A stretch of DNA of 64,000 nucleotides from Hericium rajendrae (taxonomy: Eukaryota > Basidiomycota > Agaricomycetes > Russulales > Hericiaceae), in assembly GCA_033439255.1 (NCBI GenBank), contig CM065888.1, forward strand, positions 1,240,001-1,304,000, written 5' to 3'. The translations under genes were made by a program, and so were the position numbers. This document shows positions 27,711 to 38,780 of this stretch, in pieces. How positions within the stretch are numbered: position 1 is the stretch's first letter; each line of letters opens with the position of its first letter. The notes under the pieces are model-generated. The model was not told where the DNA came from. It saw only the letters and a list, made by a program, of their open reading frames with translations, and did not search any database.

Positions 27711-30519
27711 GACGTGGGTCCTTTGTGCTTGTACATTGCACTATTCTTATGCCGCTTGTCGTGACGAGATTCTCTCTTACCCTGGCATGCACGAGCTAAC
27801 CGAGTTTGTCAGTGGTGAACACGACTGCGAAGTCTTCGCGACTCTAGATCTGAGGCGTGTCCGACCAAAGGCCACTATTCATTGACCTCCTCGTTCAGCA
27901 TACTAGTGCGTATTCCCGCATAAGCCTAGTTAATATCAATTCGTCATGGCTCGTACGGACATGTCACTTGAACGAGCTAGTCAAGGTGACCGACCCCGAA
28001 GCAGGTGTCCTGTAATTCCTGTTCGGGTCCGATTCCCATTGGACCTGCAATCAAGAGACCCATAAGTACAGATCGAGGTTGTGGGTTAGGTAGCAACCTA
28101 CACTCCCGCTGCTGGTCTTCTTAATGAACTTGTACTCGAAGTACGTGTTCGCAGGCAGAGTCGTCTGCACGATCCACGTCGGCGACGGACTCGGCGCCAT
28201 CGCGATCTGAAGTCATCAGCAGCGTAAGCCTCGAGTGGCAATAGATTCGAGGAGATCACTTACGGCGTTCGCAGGGGCCCAATTGGCCAGCTGCGGGATG
28301 CTTCCGACGACATAGATCGCCTAAACAGGATTCACATACAAACCCATCTGCAAACAGACCGTGAAGCTCACCTGGCCAGAGGACACCGCCTGTTCTATGA
28401 ACGTCACGAAGACGGAGCCCGCCGGGGGCATCGCGCTCGTAGTGGACGAGGCCGAGGACGTCGAGGTCTGCGAGGCGCTGGTCGTGGTCATGGAGGTGAT
28501 CGTCGAGGACATGCTCGACGGAGTACACATCCCGGTGCCGCTCGTGGTGACGGTCACTGTTGTGAAGGTCGACGAAGCGGCGGACATGGCGCTGATGGAC
28601 GTGCTCAAAGCGCCGATGTGCAGGGCCAGCGACGTGCGAGCTGGGACCGTCGCGAAGAACTTGCCTCCGAAGACGGTGTAACTGAGGCACTGTTAGTACG
28701 ATGTAGTAGACATGCTGGGATTTCAGCACTCACGCAGGTCCGGCGCAGGCACCGGAGACTTTCGGTCCTTGAGCCACGTCACAGTAAATACCATTGGGCA
28801 TCGGCGTGCTAAAGATCGCTGTCCATGGAGAGTCGGCATTGTTGATGACTACATATCCTGCAGCACCTGCGAGTTGAGAAGAGTTAGTCTGGTATATGAA
28901 TGTGGCATCAATGAAAAGCGCTGACCTCGTCCGAAGGAGATTTGTTGGCCGTTCGGAGAATTCCAGTTCACCAGTGATCCTGTGCCGACCGTGTTGCGGA
29001 ATCCAACCATCCCCGCGACGCCCGGATAACGGTGCTGGCACAGCCATCCGTTCACGCCGCCAGAGCCAACGCAAGTGCCGGTCCCTATGATTGGGACGTC
29101 AACATCGGCAGAAGTATAAGTTCACGTCAGGGACGCACCGCCATTTGGTGCCCCCGCGTCCGCGTCGGTAAATTGATAACTGGACAGGATCGTTGGGCGG
29201 CCATATGGATGTGCGAGAGAGAATATCATCGCATTGAGATATGTGTTCGATGGCGAGCTGTAATTCAGCGAGAGACCGTTCTAGAATCATTGGCTTAGCC
29301 CGACATGGCTGTTTTCTCGCAGAAAAGGCGTACCCGCTCAGTATCATGGTTGGCGACAAACACATTGGCCCCCGTCCCAGGCACCCAACCTACACGAAGC
29401 AGGTCAGTGTCATCGCGCAATGAGAAAATCCAGACCCACCTCGACTATCGAGATTCCGCAGATTGGATATGTTGTCGCCGCTTTCAAGAAAAGCCGACTC
29501 TAAAGCGGAGGTATAGCGAAATCTATCGCGCAGTCAGCCGTCGTGAACCTAACGACCAGCTGAACACCGACACTCACTCCTGTACATCACCTTCGCCAGA
29601 CATCAGTGAGACTGGTTCCATCGTAAAAAGAAAATATTATATACTTACCAATCCCAGTATATTCCGAAGGTTGAACGGCTTCGTTATACCCGTAGATCAC
29701 TTCTGAGGTGATGTACGGAGCTTTGATCAACCGAGATGAGATGTTGGCCAGATCTGTAGCTGCGATATCTGCAGAGAAATCCATCAGCCTTTTCCAAGAT
29801 AACATTAGAGAATTACAAACGCTTTGCTGCATCGTATCGCAGACCGTCGATGCCAAGGGACAGTAGATCATTTGCATAGGTCGCGAGCTGATCGCGCACG
29901 TACTCCGTCTCGGTAGCAAGACTGAAAGAGGTTGGGATCATGCAGCTTCGCCGAGATCTACTGCAGAAGACTTACTCAGCCAAGCCGAGGAGCATGCACG
30001 TCTGCACCTCGGCTCTATTTCTGTAATTGTGAATGTTTCCATCGGGCGTTGTGTTGCAATGGTGGAAGTTGTCGTTCATGTACAGCGTCCCGTACTGATA
30101 ATGGGTGAAAGGCGAGCCAGCTACGCCTATTCCAGAGTCGAGGCTTGTCATATGATTGAAAACCGCGTCTGTACAAAAAGCGAATGTCCAGTATTGGAAG
30201 TCCAAGAACCACATGAGACCTACCGGCGATGACCAGTACGCCAACCGAATGACAAGTTGCAACCATCTTCGTAAACTGAGACCGATCTCCGCGCTTCGAG
30301 ATGAGGTTGTACGACACAGGTTGGTAGTCGGTATGCCATTGTGAGCCTTGGATATGCTCCTGAGCGGGACTCACTACACAAGAACCGTCATCAGATGGGA
30401 GACAAATTGTGAATGAAGGACATACGTTGTACATAGCCATAGCCATAGGGACCAAGGAACTGGGTGCATTCAACGGCGATACTGTCCCAAGTCCACTCAA
30501 ACATCTGAACGATGACCGC

Positions 30520-30524
30520 CTTGC
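30520..30524. repeat. target-site duplication CTTGC, left copy
   Basis: CTTGC directly abuts the left LTR and recurs at 36526-36530 directly after the right LTR. Five base pairs is the usual size for Ty3/gypsy integrases. Confidence 0.93.
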
Positions 30525-30751
30525 TGTCAGAGGCGGCCGAGAGCGCACGCGATGAAAATATGATAATGATGGTAGTGGCACTGAGTTGAGAGCTCAAGAG
30601 GAAAACGGGCGGAAAGCCCAACGTATATACATGAGCGGAAACAAAGGACACACCCCGCTAGATCCGACCCCACTAGGTCCGATGAATGCTCACGTCGTCA
30701 TCCCGACGACAGCTGACCACGACCGAGCGCTTGGACTCTCGCGCCCTCACA
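30525..30751 (-). repeat. 3' LTR of the Ty3/gypsy element
   Basis: 227 bp, begins TGTCAGAGGCGG on the plus strand and ends GCGCCCTCACA. Matches 36299-36525 base for base by eye. Contains TATATAC on the minus strand near 30628. Confidence 0.95.
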
Positions 30752-30765
30752 TCATCCCCCTCCTT
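30752..30765 (-). other. polypurine tract
   Basis: AAGGAGGGGGATGA on the minus strand, immediately before the 3' LTR and overlapping the pol stop codon. It is the expected primer site for plus-strand synthesis. Confidence 0.75.
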
Positions 30766-33700
30766 AAGACCGAGCACCTGCGAGGTCTTCGTCTGCGCGC
30801 GGCCTTGGGCGCGATACACGTCCGAATCGTGTCGTTGTCTGCAACGGGGGTTCGTATCCATGTGGGAGATAACGACCTGGATGTGGAGACGGAGTACGCG
30901 GCGGGTTGTAGATATCCGTGGCAGGCGCGGGAAGAGGTACGTCCGTCCTCGACTCGGTTTGGAGGAAATTAAACCGAGGAGGATGAGGAACTTGACGATG
31001 GCGACGATGGAAACGCTCCAGCTCCTCGTTCATTGACGTGGGAAGCTCGGAGAACGGGATCCAACTGCGTTCGGAATCCGGTAGGTCCTTGTAACCCACG
31101 AGATAATCGTACCGACGCCCGATGCGGCGACAATCAAGGATGTCCTTGATCTCGTACGCGCTTGCATCATCGGGCAAGTCGATCTCAACACGGGGAATGG
31201 GGCCTGAAGGACGACCGGAAGCGCAGGATGGATCAATGTATGGCTCGAGAAGCGAGACGTGGAAAACGGGATGGAGCCGAGCCATGGTCGGTGGCAGTTT
31301 CAATAAATAGGAAGACTTGCCACGTAGCTCTAGGACTCTGAACGGACCCAGTTTCCGATAGTCAAGCTTCGAAGACGGGCGCGTCGTTTTGATATTACGG
31401 CGCAAGAGCCATACAAGATCTCCGGGTTGGAACTGAGGAGCAGGGAGGTGTCGCTCGTCATAGTACTTCTTCATGTACGTTTGTGCCTGTGCCAATTCGG
31501 TGCGAAGTTCAGCGTGAATAAGCTTGAATCGTGAAGCATAGTCATGAGAAGCGGGATTGGAAGAAACACGATCTGAAAGAGACATATCAAAAGAAGGATG
31601 ATACCCAGAATTAGCATAAAAGGGCGTCATCCTAGTAGAAGAATTAATAGCGTTATTAAAAGCAAACTCGGCGATCGGGAGATAATCAAGCCAATCGTCT
31701 TGTTGATAAGAGCAATACGCGCGAAGGTAGACTTCGACAGTCTGATTCGTGCGCTCGGTAAGACCGTCTGTCTTCGGGTGGAATGCAGTCGATGGCTTCA
31801 TCTTCGTACCACAGAGTTTCATGAGATGAGTCAAGAAACTCGAGACAAAGGTAGAGCCGCGATCGGTAACAATTGACTGCGGGAACCCATGGAGCCTGAA
31901 GATGCGGTCTAGGAAAACATGAGCGAGAGTCGGAGCGTCGAAAGTCTCGAGCGCAGGAATGAAATGAGCACCGCGGGTCATGCGGTCACAAATGACCCAA
32001 ATTGAATCATAGCCATGGGACTTAGGAAGTTTAACAATAAAGTCCCAGGCGAGGGAACTCCATGGTCGGTCCGGGATCTCCAACGGCTGCAGAAGGCCAT
32101 AAGGCTTGTGCCGTGGATCCTTGATGCGGGAACACGTCTCGCACGACCGAACATAGTCGCGTACGAAATTCTGCATGCGCGGCCACGAGTAATCACGTCG
32201 AAGAAGATCCAACGTGCGTTCTCGACCTGGGTGACCCGCGAGAGGCGAGTCATGCCGCGACTGCAAAATCTCGATCCGCAGAGGCTCTGGGACAAAGAGG
32301 CGATCGTCATGATACACGAGCGAATCGTGTACGACGAACCTAGAATCTCCTTGCGCCAGAGCTTCCCGCCATTCCAAATCAACGCGATAGGCATCAATAA
32401 ATTTCGAATGTGATTCTGGATCGTCAAATTCAAAAGAAGACAAAGCTGACACATACTCCGCAGGACGAGCTGATGACGCTACATCAGGAAAGAGGTACTC
32501 GCAGTGAGCGGGAGTAAGAACCGTCTGGAGTTGGTTCTTCAATACCTCATCCCCCTCCTTTGGAGCGTAATCAGATCGTCGAGACGGTGGATCGGCACAA
32601 TTCTTCTTGCCGGGCGCGTAGTCCAAACGAAAATTAAATTCAGAAAGAAACATGGACCAACGCGCTTGACGGCGATTAAGAAGACGTGCTGACATAAAAT
32701 ACTCCAGATTCTTGTGATCGGAGACCACCGTAAAAGGAGTAGACGTGCCAATTAACCAACTGCGCATGTCACGAAGACATTCAACGATAGCAAGTAATTC
32801 CTTGTCATAGACCTCGTAGTTTATCTCCGCTGGAGAAAACTTACGAGAATAGAAGGAAACAGGGTGGAGTACGCCTGAATCATCTGGCTGATGAAGAATT
32901 CCAGCCAGGGCGTAGTCCGAAGCATCTGTGACAAGGGTAGATGGTTTCAAAGGATCAAAATAAGCAAGTAAAGGCGCAGTGGTAAAAGAAGATTTTAAAG
33001 ATAGAAATGAATGCTTCGCCTCTGGCGGGAGTCCACGTGATAAATCACACTTTGCATCCACCTTAGTCAAAGCATTCAAAGGAAGAAGAATTTTAGCATA
33101 ATCATGAATGAAGCGACGATAGAAACCGGTGAAGCCAATGAACGAGCGAATATCCCGAACAGAGCGAGGCTCTGGCCAATCAAGAATTGTCTTCAACTTC
33201 TTAGGGTTCATCTTGATTCCCTGAGAGCTGATGACATAGCCAAGGTACTCGACCTCTGAACGATCAAATTCGCACTTTTTAGCATTACAATAGAGATGAG
33301 ATAAGCGAAGACGGTCAAGAACTTGTCGAACATGCTCGTCATGCTCAGTCTGGTTGCGAGAAAATATTAAAATATCATCAAGATAGACCACGCAAGTGAT
33401 GTCCAGCAAATCACGAAGCGTGTCCTGAATTAAAGCTTGAAATGTCGCCGGGGCATTAGTCAACCCGAAAGGCATGACGAGATATTCGAACAATCCTAAA
33501 TGAGTGCGAAAAGCTGTCTTCCACTCATCCCCCTCCTTGATGCGAATATGATTAAAAGCATTACGCAAGTCCAGGACTGTGAAAACAGAGCAGCCTTGGA
33601 CACGGTCAAGAAGGTCATCACAAAGAGGAAGCGGATAACGATTCTTCTTTGTGACGGCATTCAAGCCACGATAATCGACGCATAGTCGAAGTTCGCCACT

Positions 33701-34991
33701 CTTCCGCTTAGTGAACAGAATTGGCGCAGCGGCTGAAGAAGTGGATCTCCGGATAAATCCCTTCTTCAGAAACTCGTCAATATAGGCGAAGAGTGCCTTG
33801 TGTTCTTCTGTAGATAAAGAATACAGAGGACCAAAAGGCGGCGTGGCACCTTCCTCAAGATCGATCGCAATATCGTACGGTCGATGTTCAGGAAGTTTAT
33901 TAACGTCAACATCGGAAAAGACGTCGGCATACTCGTGGTATTTATCAGGAACAAATTGCTTGACCGGGTCGACAGTTTCCTCAACAGAAGAAATATGGGA
34001 AGCTGTCGCTCGATCAAGAGAAAAATAAACGGCATGACAGCCACGATTTTTCGCATATTTTCTGAACCGCTTGGAATTGACAAAAGAGATGTCTACAGGA
34101 GTAGACGCACCTACGTCCTCCGTCCGACTAGAGCCAGGTTGAGGATCATCCGCACAAGGACCAGGACCAGGAGCAGACATTGAACACGAAGGGAGCGGTG
34201 AAGACTCCGAAAGCGACGCAAGGTGCTCGGTCTGACTACAGCCAGCGTGAGCACCCATATCAGACCTAGACTCCTTCCGACAACAGCCGGGGTGAGTCAA
34301 AAAGGGAGAAATGTGAGCAGAAGGAAACATTTTTGAAAGAGAAGATATAGATATTGCAGAAAGAAGACCATGGTCAACTTTTGGAACCTCATCAATCTTT
34401 AACTCCTCCGAATAACTTTTCCCAAAAGCGCGCGATGGCGAGTCCGGCTTCGCACCGCAACACGATAGCGAAAGCTCGCCGCGGATCCAATCAATGGACG
34501 GGTTGTGGCGACGAAGCCAGTCGAGTCCCAACAACACCGGATACGGCATAGATACAACTCCTAAGGCTATCATCTCCGAGTGGTCGCGGACCTTGAGTTG
34601 TGAGATGATTTCGTGGGATAGCAACCCAGACATGAGAGGACGGTCATCGACAGCGAGAAGGGGAAGTGGATGATCAAGCACGCGATAAGGAAGGGAGTTG
34701 CGCTGAACAAAGGTTTCTGAAATGTGTGATCTCGTCGAACCCGAGTCCACGAAGGCGTACGTCCGGAGAGACTTTCGACCCGGAAAATTCAGAACACAAG
34801 GGACAAAGAAGTGATCTCGATTCTTCGGGTCTACTCGTACATGATCAGGCAGCGTGAATTGTGGCGCTACTACCGGACGCGGACACCAATCGTGATTCGC
34901 GGACAAAAAATGCGTACTTTGGGTTCGAGGAGACGTAGGCGCTGCGCGTGTGTTGGTCCTAGTCGTCTCCGAGGGTCCTTGGACCTGCGAA
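30764..34991 (-). CDS. pol: Ty3/gypsy pol polyprotein
   Basis: Continuous frame entered from gag by a -1 shift; there is no good ATG of its own, since the open frame continues upstream into gag. Protease FVDSGSTRSHIS (near 34740). Reverse transcriptase with LDLRNAFNHI, MPFGLTNAPATFQ and catalytic YLDDIL (near 33390). RNase H TDASDYALAG. Integrase with an HHCC zinc finger (HDSPLAGHPG, CETCSRIK) and D,D,E core residues. The C-terminal chromodomain is readable as YEIKDILDCRR, YDYLVGYKDLPDSERSW. Length is about 1,400 residues with no stops. Chromodomain integrases are known to bias insertion to particular chromatin, yet this copy sits in an exon. Confidence 0.95.
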
Positions 34992-35000
34992 CTCTCGGAC
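34964..35000 (-). other. stem-loop downstream of gag-pol slippery site
   Basis: On the minus strand TCCGAG pairs with CTCGGA, and inside it GGTC pairs with GACC around CAAG. The outer stem starts 5 nt after the GGGAAAC heptamer, a spacing typical for -1 frameshift stimulators. Pairing was found by eye and is not energy-tested. Confidence 0.6.
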
Positions 35001-35001
35001 T

Positions 35002-36249
35002 TCAGTTTCCCTGCCGTCCTCCGCCGCGACCTCTCCCATAGCCTCCCGAACCTCCAACACTTCCTCCCCTTCCTGCACCTCCACCTGCGCGCTGACCTCC
35101 AAATCCTCCACCTCGCATCCCTCCACCTCGACCTCCTACACTCTGGCCTTTGCCTCCACCGCGACCACTAGCTCGTCCTCCTCCACGCATAGCGCCGCTA
35201 GCGCCTCCAACCGATACAAGTAGCGGGCACGTGTCACGGTAATGACCGCTGCTGCCGCAATAGATGCAGAGCCCGTAGGTCTGACGGCGACGGCGCTCGT
35301 CTGGCGTCAAACGCGAGACGCGGACGGCGTCGACATCCATCGGAACGGGTTCGTTAGAGGCAGCGCCGCTGGATGAGTAAATAGGCAGCGCGGCGGGCAT
35401 GACAGTCGAATGGGAAATGGTGACACGATGGGCGCGCTGCCGATCGGTGGTGCGAGCGTGACGGTCTTCCTCGTAAGCACGAAGGCGGTTGTCGACTTTG
35501 ATAGCAAACTCGGCGAATTCGGTGAATGTGGTAGGCACGGTTGCTGATCCAGCGACTTGGCGCGCGGTATCGTCTGCGAGAGCGCGCTTGAAGTACGAGA
35601 GCTTGGTGTCGTTGGAGATGTCGACGAATTGTGCGATCTCGACGAACTCGGCATAGAGCTGGCTCGCGGAGCGATGGCCCTGATGAAGCGCTTCGAGACG
35701 ACGGATGGACGTGGTCGTCTTGTCGGGGTCGTCGAAATGTCCGCGGAAGGCAGCGATAAATCCGTCGAAGTCGTCGAGGAGTTCGGCATGCTGGGTGCGA
35801 ACGAGGTGGTACCAGGCGGGTGACTCGATGTAACGGGACATGTAAAGACACTTCGAGCGCCCCGTGGAGATAACTCCCTGGGAGAGCTCGATGCAGTCCT
35901 CGACATCGTGGATGAAGCGTTCAACGTCGTTGGAGCCACCCTTGAATAGGTCTGGTGCACGCACGCGTATCTGATGGCCATGATGACCTTGTCCTTCCTC
36001 TCCATCCAACCCTCCAGCTCCCAATCCACCTCCTACCACCTGAGCTTCAGCGTTATGTTGAGCAGTGATCTGCGCGAGGTCTTGAATGGCTTGCTGGGTA
36101 GCGTTGAGAGAGTGCCCGACCGACTGGGAAAAGGCCTGATTGCTCTGAGCAAGGAGATTAGCGAACGTGGCCAGGTCGGACGGGTTAGGGGCTGTCCCGG
36201 GAGTTGCCGGGGTAGATGACGTATCCATTCCGTTGTCAGTCGAAGACAT
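35002..36249 (-). CDS. gag: Ty3/gypsy Gag
   Basis: 415 residues starting MSSTDNGMDTSSTPATPG. The middle is the retrotransposon Gag capsid region (DLFKGGSNDVERFIHDVE, YIESPAWYHLV, FRGHFDDPDKTT). A CCHC zinc knuckle reads CIYCGSSGHYRDTC, and the tail is Gly/Arg-rich (RGGGKGQSVGG...). The frame stops TGA at 35002-35004, right after a slippery heptamer. It forms the particle shell and binds element RNA. Confidence 0.93.
   Translation of the reverse strand: MSSTDNGMDTSSTPATPGTAPNPSDLATFANLLAQSNQAFSQSVGHSLNATQQAIQDLAQITAQHNAEAQVVGGGLGAGGLDGEEGQGHHGHQIRVRAPDLFKGGSNDVERFIHDVEDCIELSQGVISTGRSKCLYMSRYIESPAWYHLVRTQHAELLDDFDGFIAAFRGHFDDPDKTTTSIRRLEALHQGHRSASQLYAEFVEIAQFVDISNDTKLSYFKRALADDTARQVAGSATVPTTFTEFAEFAIKVDNRLRAYEEDRHARTTDRQRAHRVTISHSTVMPAALPIYSSSGAASNEPVPMDVDAVRVSRLTPDERRRRQTYGLCIYCGSSGHYRDTCPLLVSVGGASGAMRGGGRASGRGGGKGQSVGGRGGGMRGGGFGGQRAGGGAGRGGSVGGSGGYGRGRGGGRQGN
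35005..35011 (-). promoter_or_regulatory. -1 ribosomal frameshift slippery heptamer
   Basis: Minus strand G_GGA_AAC in gag frame, fitting X_XXY_YYZ exactly, directly before the gag TGA. The -1 frame is open from here through pol. Confidence 0.82.
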
Positions 36250-36298
36250 GGTGTGAGCGAAAATAACGAATGGCGAGTTTTATGGGAGCTCTCAAACT

Positions 36299-36525
36299 TG
36301 TCAGAGGCGGCCGAGAGCGCACGCGATGAAAATATGATAATGATGGTAGTGGCACTGAGTTGAGAGCTCAAGAGGAAAACGGGCGGAAAGCCCAACGTAT
36401 ATACATGAGCGGAAACAAAGGACACACCCCGCTAGATCCGACCCCACTAGGTCCGATGAATGCTCACGTCGTCATCCCGACGACAGCTGACCACGACCGA
36501 GCGCTTGGACTCTCGCGCCCTCACA
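36299..36525 (-). repeat. 5' LTR of the Ty3/gypsy element
   Basis: Second copy of the 227 bp LTR, identical by eye to 30525-30751. It should carry the element's promoter and lies between the amylase signal peptide and its mature part. Confidence 0.95.
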
Positions 36526-36530
36526 CTTGC
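36526..36530. repeat. target-site duplication CTTGC, right copy
   Basis: Partner of 30520-30524. Counting only one copy, the amylase frame passes from STSK to AVIV without a gap. Confidence 0.93.
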
Positions 36531-36606
36531 TCGTCGATCCAGCGGCGAATGCAAGCGAGCCGACCCATAGCAGAGTCAAAAGACGAAGTGCGTAGCTCCT
36601 GGCCAT

Positions 36607-37296
36607 CGCATCAGTATGAGAGCAAAGGAAGACGAAGAGGGTGGACCTACCGAGATGTCAATGCAATGAATGATAGGCGTTAGTTTGCAAGATGACTGCC
36701 GGTCATGTATGCAATGAGACCTGGATGGGACAAGATAGTCTCGTGTGGGACCTGCCAGACAGCTTCAGCTTGAGTTTAAGTACGATCATTCCGCAGAGAT
36801 CCTATGCCTCTGTGGAGGTACGAGGGAGTGCCGCCAGTGATGACTGTAGAGTTGGAGTGATTCGTGCTGGGGGCCGTCGCGGAATTCAGTCCTGTCACGC
36901 GTACGCGCATGTCACATACACATGATCATGTCACAAATCACACCTACTTTCAACCCGGAAATTGACAGTGAAATTTTGTGCGGACATCTCTCGACTTGAA
37001 GCCGCAGAGCTCGAAGGAGGCGCAGACCCGAACAATCATATTCACGCCCCTTCGAACTGCATGCAAGTTGGACCGAAACGTGTTACGAAGACAAAAAGAA
37101 ATATGTCATGTCTGGCAGCATATAAATGACGCACGATGTGAGTATTTTAAGCCCAGGAGCGAGGCGAGTGGACATTATTGTCCGTGAATTGCGTACAGCG
37201 GAAATGCGCATCTACACAGCTGGAAACAACAGTTGTCGAAAATGGTATGATTACATTGATACAGCAAGACAGGATCCGTTGATTTAATTTGTACCT
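36607..37296. other. amylase promoter region, no further gene
   Basis: Upstream of the amylase start and downstream of the reductase stop. No coding likeness was found. Confidence 0.45.
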
Positions 37297-38580
37297 TCAC
37301 GCCTTCAAGCCTGGAGTATCGACGATACGGTAGGTGATCTTCTGACCGCTGACCTACAACGATGCGTCAATTCAGCAGTTCTGTCTGAGCCAGATACGAT
37401 CTCACCGTCGGACCAAGCCCCAGACCCTCCTGGACGCTCGCCAAGCCGTTGGGGAGAAGGTGCTTCGGGTTCGGCTTGAGCTTGCCCATAGTAGCAACCT
37501 TACCAATCAAGCTCGCAAACTTCTTGCCCGTTGCCTTCGCCTCCTCGGTTGCTGTCCAAACGAAGGGGAAGTCGTAATCCTAGAAATAATATTGGATTTG
37601 ATTGGTAAGATAAGAGAAATATGAGTGACCAACCTTGCCCAGCATGTTGTAGGCAAGAACGATCGTAGCAGTGACGCCCGGCCGCGTCGCCTCGTAAGGC
37701 AGAGTGATGGAAATGGCTCCTCCCTCATCGCTGAGCGACTCGGATACGACCTTGGGCGTACCGTTCGCGGCGATGGTGTCTACGGCATGCTTCAACTTGC
37801 CGCCCGTCGACGCCTTGATCTTCTTCGCGAGTTCGGGGTCACTGTAGTCATAGACCTCGTCCGCACCGAGGGACTTGACGAGGTCGAAGTTCTTCGGCGA
37901 CGCGGTCGCGATGACGTGCAGACCAGCGTGCTTGGCAAATTGGATGACGTACTGTCCGACGGAGGAAGCACCGCCGGAGACGAGAATAGGGAGAGGAGTG
38001 GTAGCGGGGTTAAGAGGGGTAGGAAGGCTCTGTGCTTCCCACAGAAGTTGAGCGGCGGTGAAGGGCGCGACACCGAGCTGGGCGGCATCCTCGAAGGACC
38101 AGTTGTCGGGGATATGGACGGCTGGGGCAGCTTCTGCGACCACGTATTCGGCGAATGCGCCGTTGTGATAGTAGGCTAGTAGTAAAAACGTCAGCGAGGC
38201 TGGGCGGAAGACGTGGCTGAAGACTTACAGCCGAAGACGAAACCCGCGATGCGCTCGCCGACAGTGCGGAGGCCAGCAGGGACATCGGGTCCAATCTCCT
38301 CGACGGTTCCAGCGAAGTCGCAACCGACGACGCAGCCTTCTTTCTTCAGCCATCCGACAGTCCGCCCTAACGAATGTCAACCGCAGTGAGTACGCGAGCG
38401 CTCGATGCGCGCCAGTCCGGGGGATCAGACGTGAGGATGCTTACAATCAGCTGGATTTTGAGCGGCAGCGGCGACCTTAACCAGGATCTGGCCGGGGCCG
38501 GGTTTAGAAACATCGTAGTCTTTCACGGATACGGTACCATCGGCGTTGATAACGACAGCCTTCTGCTTGGTGGGGGCCAT
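37297..38580 (-). CDS. medium-chain reductase (zinc-less ADH-like), copy 1
   Basis: NAD(P)H-dependent medium-chain dehydrogenase/reductase of the kind often labelled zinc-binding oxidoreductase or trans-enoyl reductase. Substrate unknown. Start MAPTKQKAVVIN at 38580; the N-terminal GroES-like part has KPGPGQILVKV and GCDFAGTVEEIG in place of the GHE zinc motif, so catalytic zinc is probably absent. The nucleotide-binding segment is SGGASSVGQYVIQFAK, followed by SLGADEVYDY. The end is GQKITYRIVDTPGLKA with stop 37297-37299. Five exons; some introns are in the same places as in the copies at 43748 and 55191. Three evenly spaced CCAAT boxes lie upstream. About 345 residues, intact. Confidence 0.9.
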
Positions 38581-38742
38581 GATGAGATGAGATGCGAATG
38601 TGAAGGGAGTCAAGTGAATCGAGATGTATAGTAGGAGGTCTTGTTGAAGGTGTAGAACAGATGCTCTTCCCTTTATACGACTTCTGCGACTAACGCTCGA
38701 CGAATGCCAAACAGCATCTCAAAGAACAGCTTACGATGGCCC

Positions 38743-38767
38743 ATTGGCGTCCATTGGCGCCGATTGG
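38743..38767 (-). promoter_or_regulatory. three CCAAT boxes at 10-bp spacing
   Basis: ATTGG on the plus strand at 38743, 38753 and 38763, that is CGCCAAT three times on the minus strand, 163-187 bp upstream of the reductase ATG. CCAAT is the core site of the fungal HAP/CBC complex. Confidence 0.5.
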
Positions 38768-38780
38768 CGACAATTGCCGC

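Larger units (their letters stand above)
30525..36525 (-). mobile_element. complete Ty3/gypsy chromovirus, 6001 bp
   Basis: Full-length LTR retrotransposon transcribed on the minus strand. It has 227 bp LTRs (TG...CA), a 5 bp CTTGC target duplication, a gag with zinc knuckle, and pol in the order protease, reverse transcriptase, RNase H, integrase, chromodomain. A purine-rich tract AAGGAGGGGGATGA (30752-30765, minus strand) adjoins the 3' LTR. The primer-binding site after the 5' LTR does not show the usual TGG start and was not assigned. LTRs look identical and both frames are open, so the insertion is recent. It lies in the amylase first exon in the same orientation. Confidence 0.96.
27964..36606 (-). 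pseudogene. alpha-amylase GH13 with CBM20, split by retrotransposon
   Basis: Secreted endo-acting starch hydrolase. Start ATG is 36604-36606 and the signal peptide is MARSYALRLLTLLWVGSLAFA. After codon 27 exon 1 is broken at 36526-36530 by a 6 kb LTR element and resumes at 30519 with AVIVQMFEWTWDS. All four GH13 regions are intact: DAVFNH, GLRYDAAK (nucleophile Asp), ITSEVI (acid Glu) and ANHDTER (Asp). A Ser/Thr linker (about 28600-28440) leads to a CBM20 starch-binding domain (FVTFIEQA, PTWIVQTTLPA, YFEYKFIKK). The last exon, after an intron ending TTGCAG, reads VQWESDPNRNYRTP and stops at 27964-27966. Apart from the insertion the exons look functional. Reading from the downstream piece alone would lack the start and signal peptide. 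Confidence 0.92.

Noticed and set aside
27985-28055. tRNA-like stretch with a GGGTCCGATTCCC box
   Set aside because: Stems do not close, and on the minus strand it is the last CBM20 exon of the amylase (VQWESDPNRNYRTP), which explains it better.
28361-28681. 106-codon plus-strand frame
   Set aside because: Mirror of the Ser/Thr linker of the amylase on the other strand.
35354-36029. Ser/Arg-rich alternate minus-strand frames of 165 and 240 codons
   Set aside because: Lie wholly inside gag in other frames; gag has capsid and zinc-knuckle motifs.
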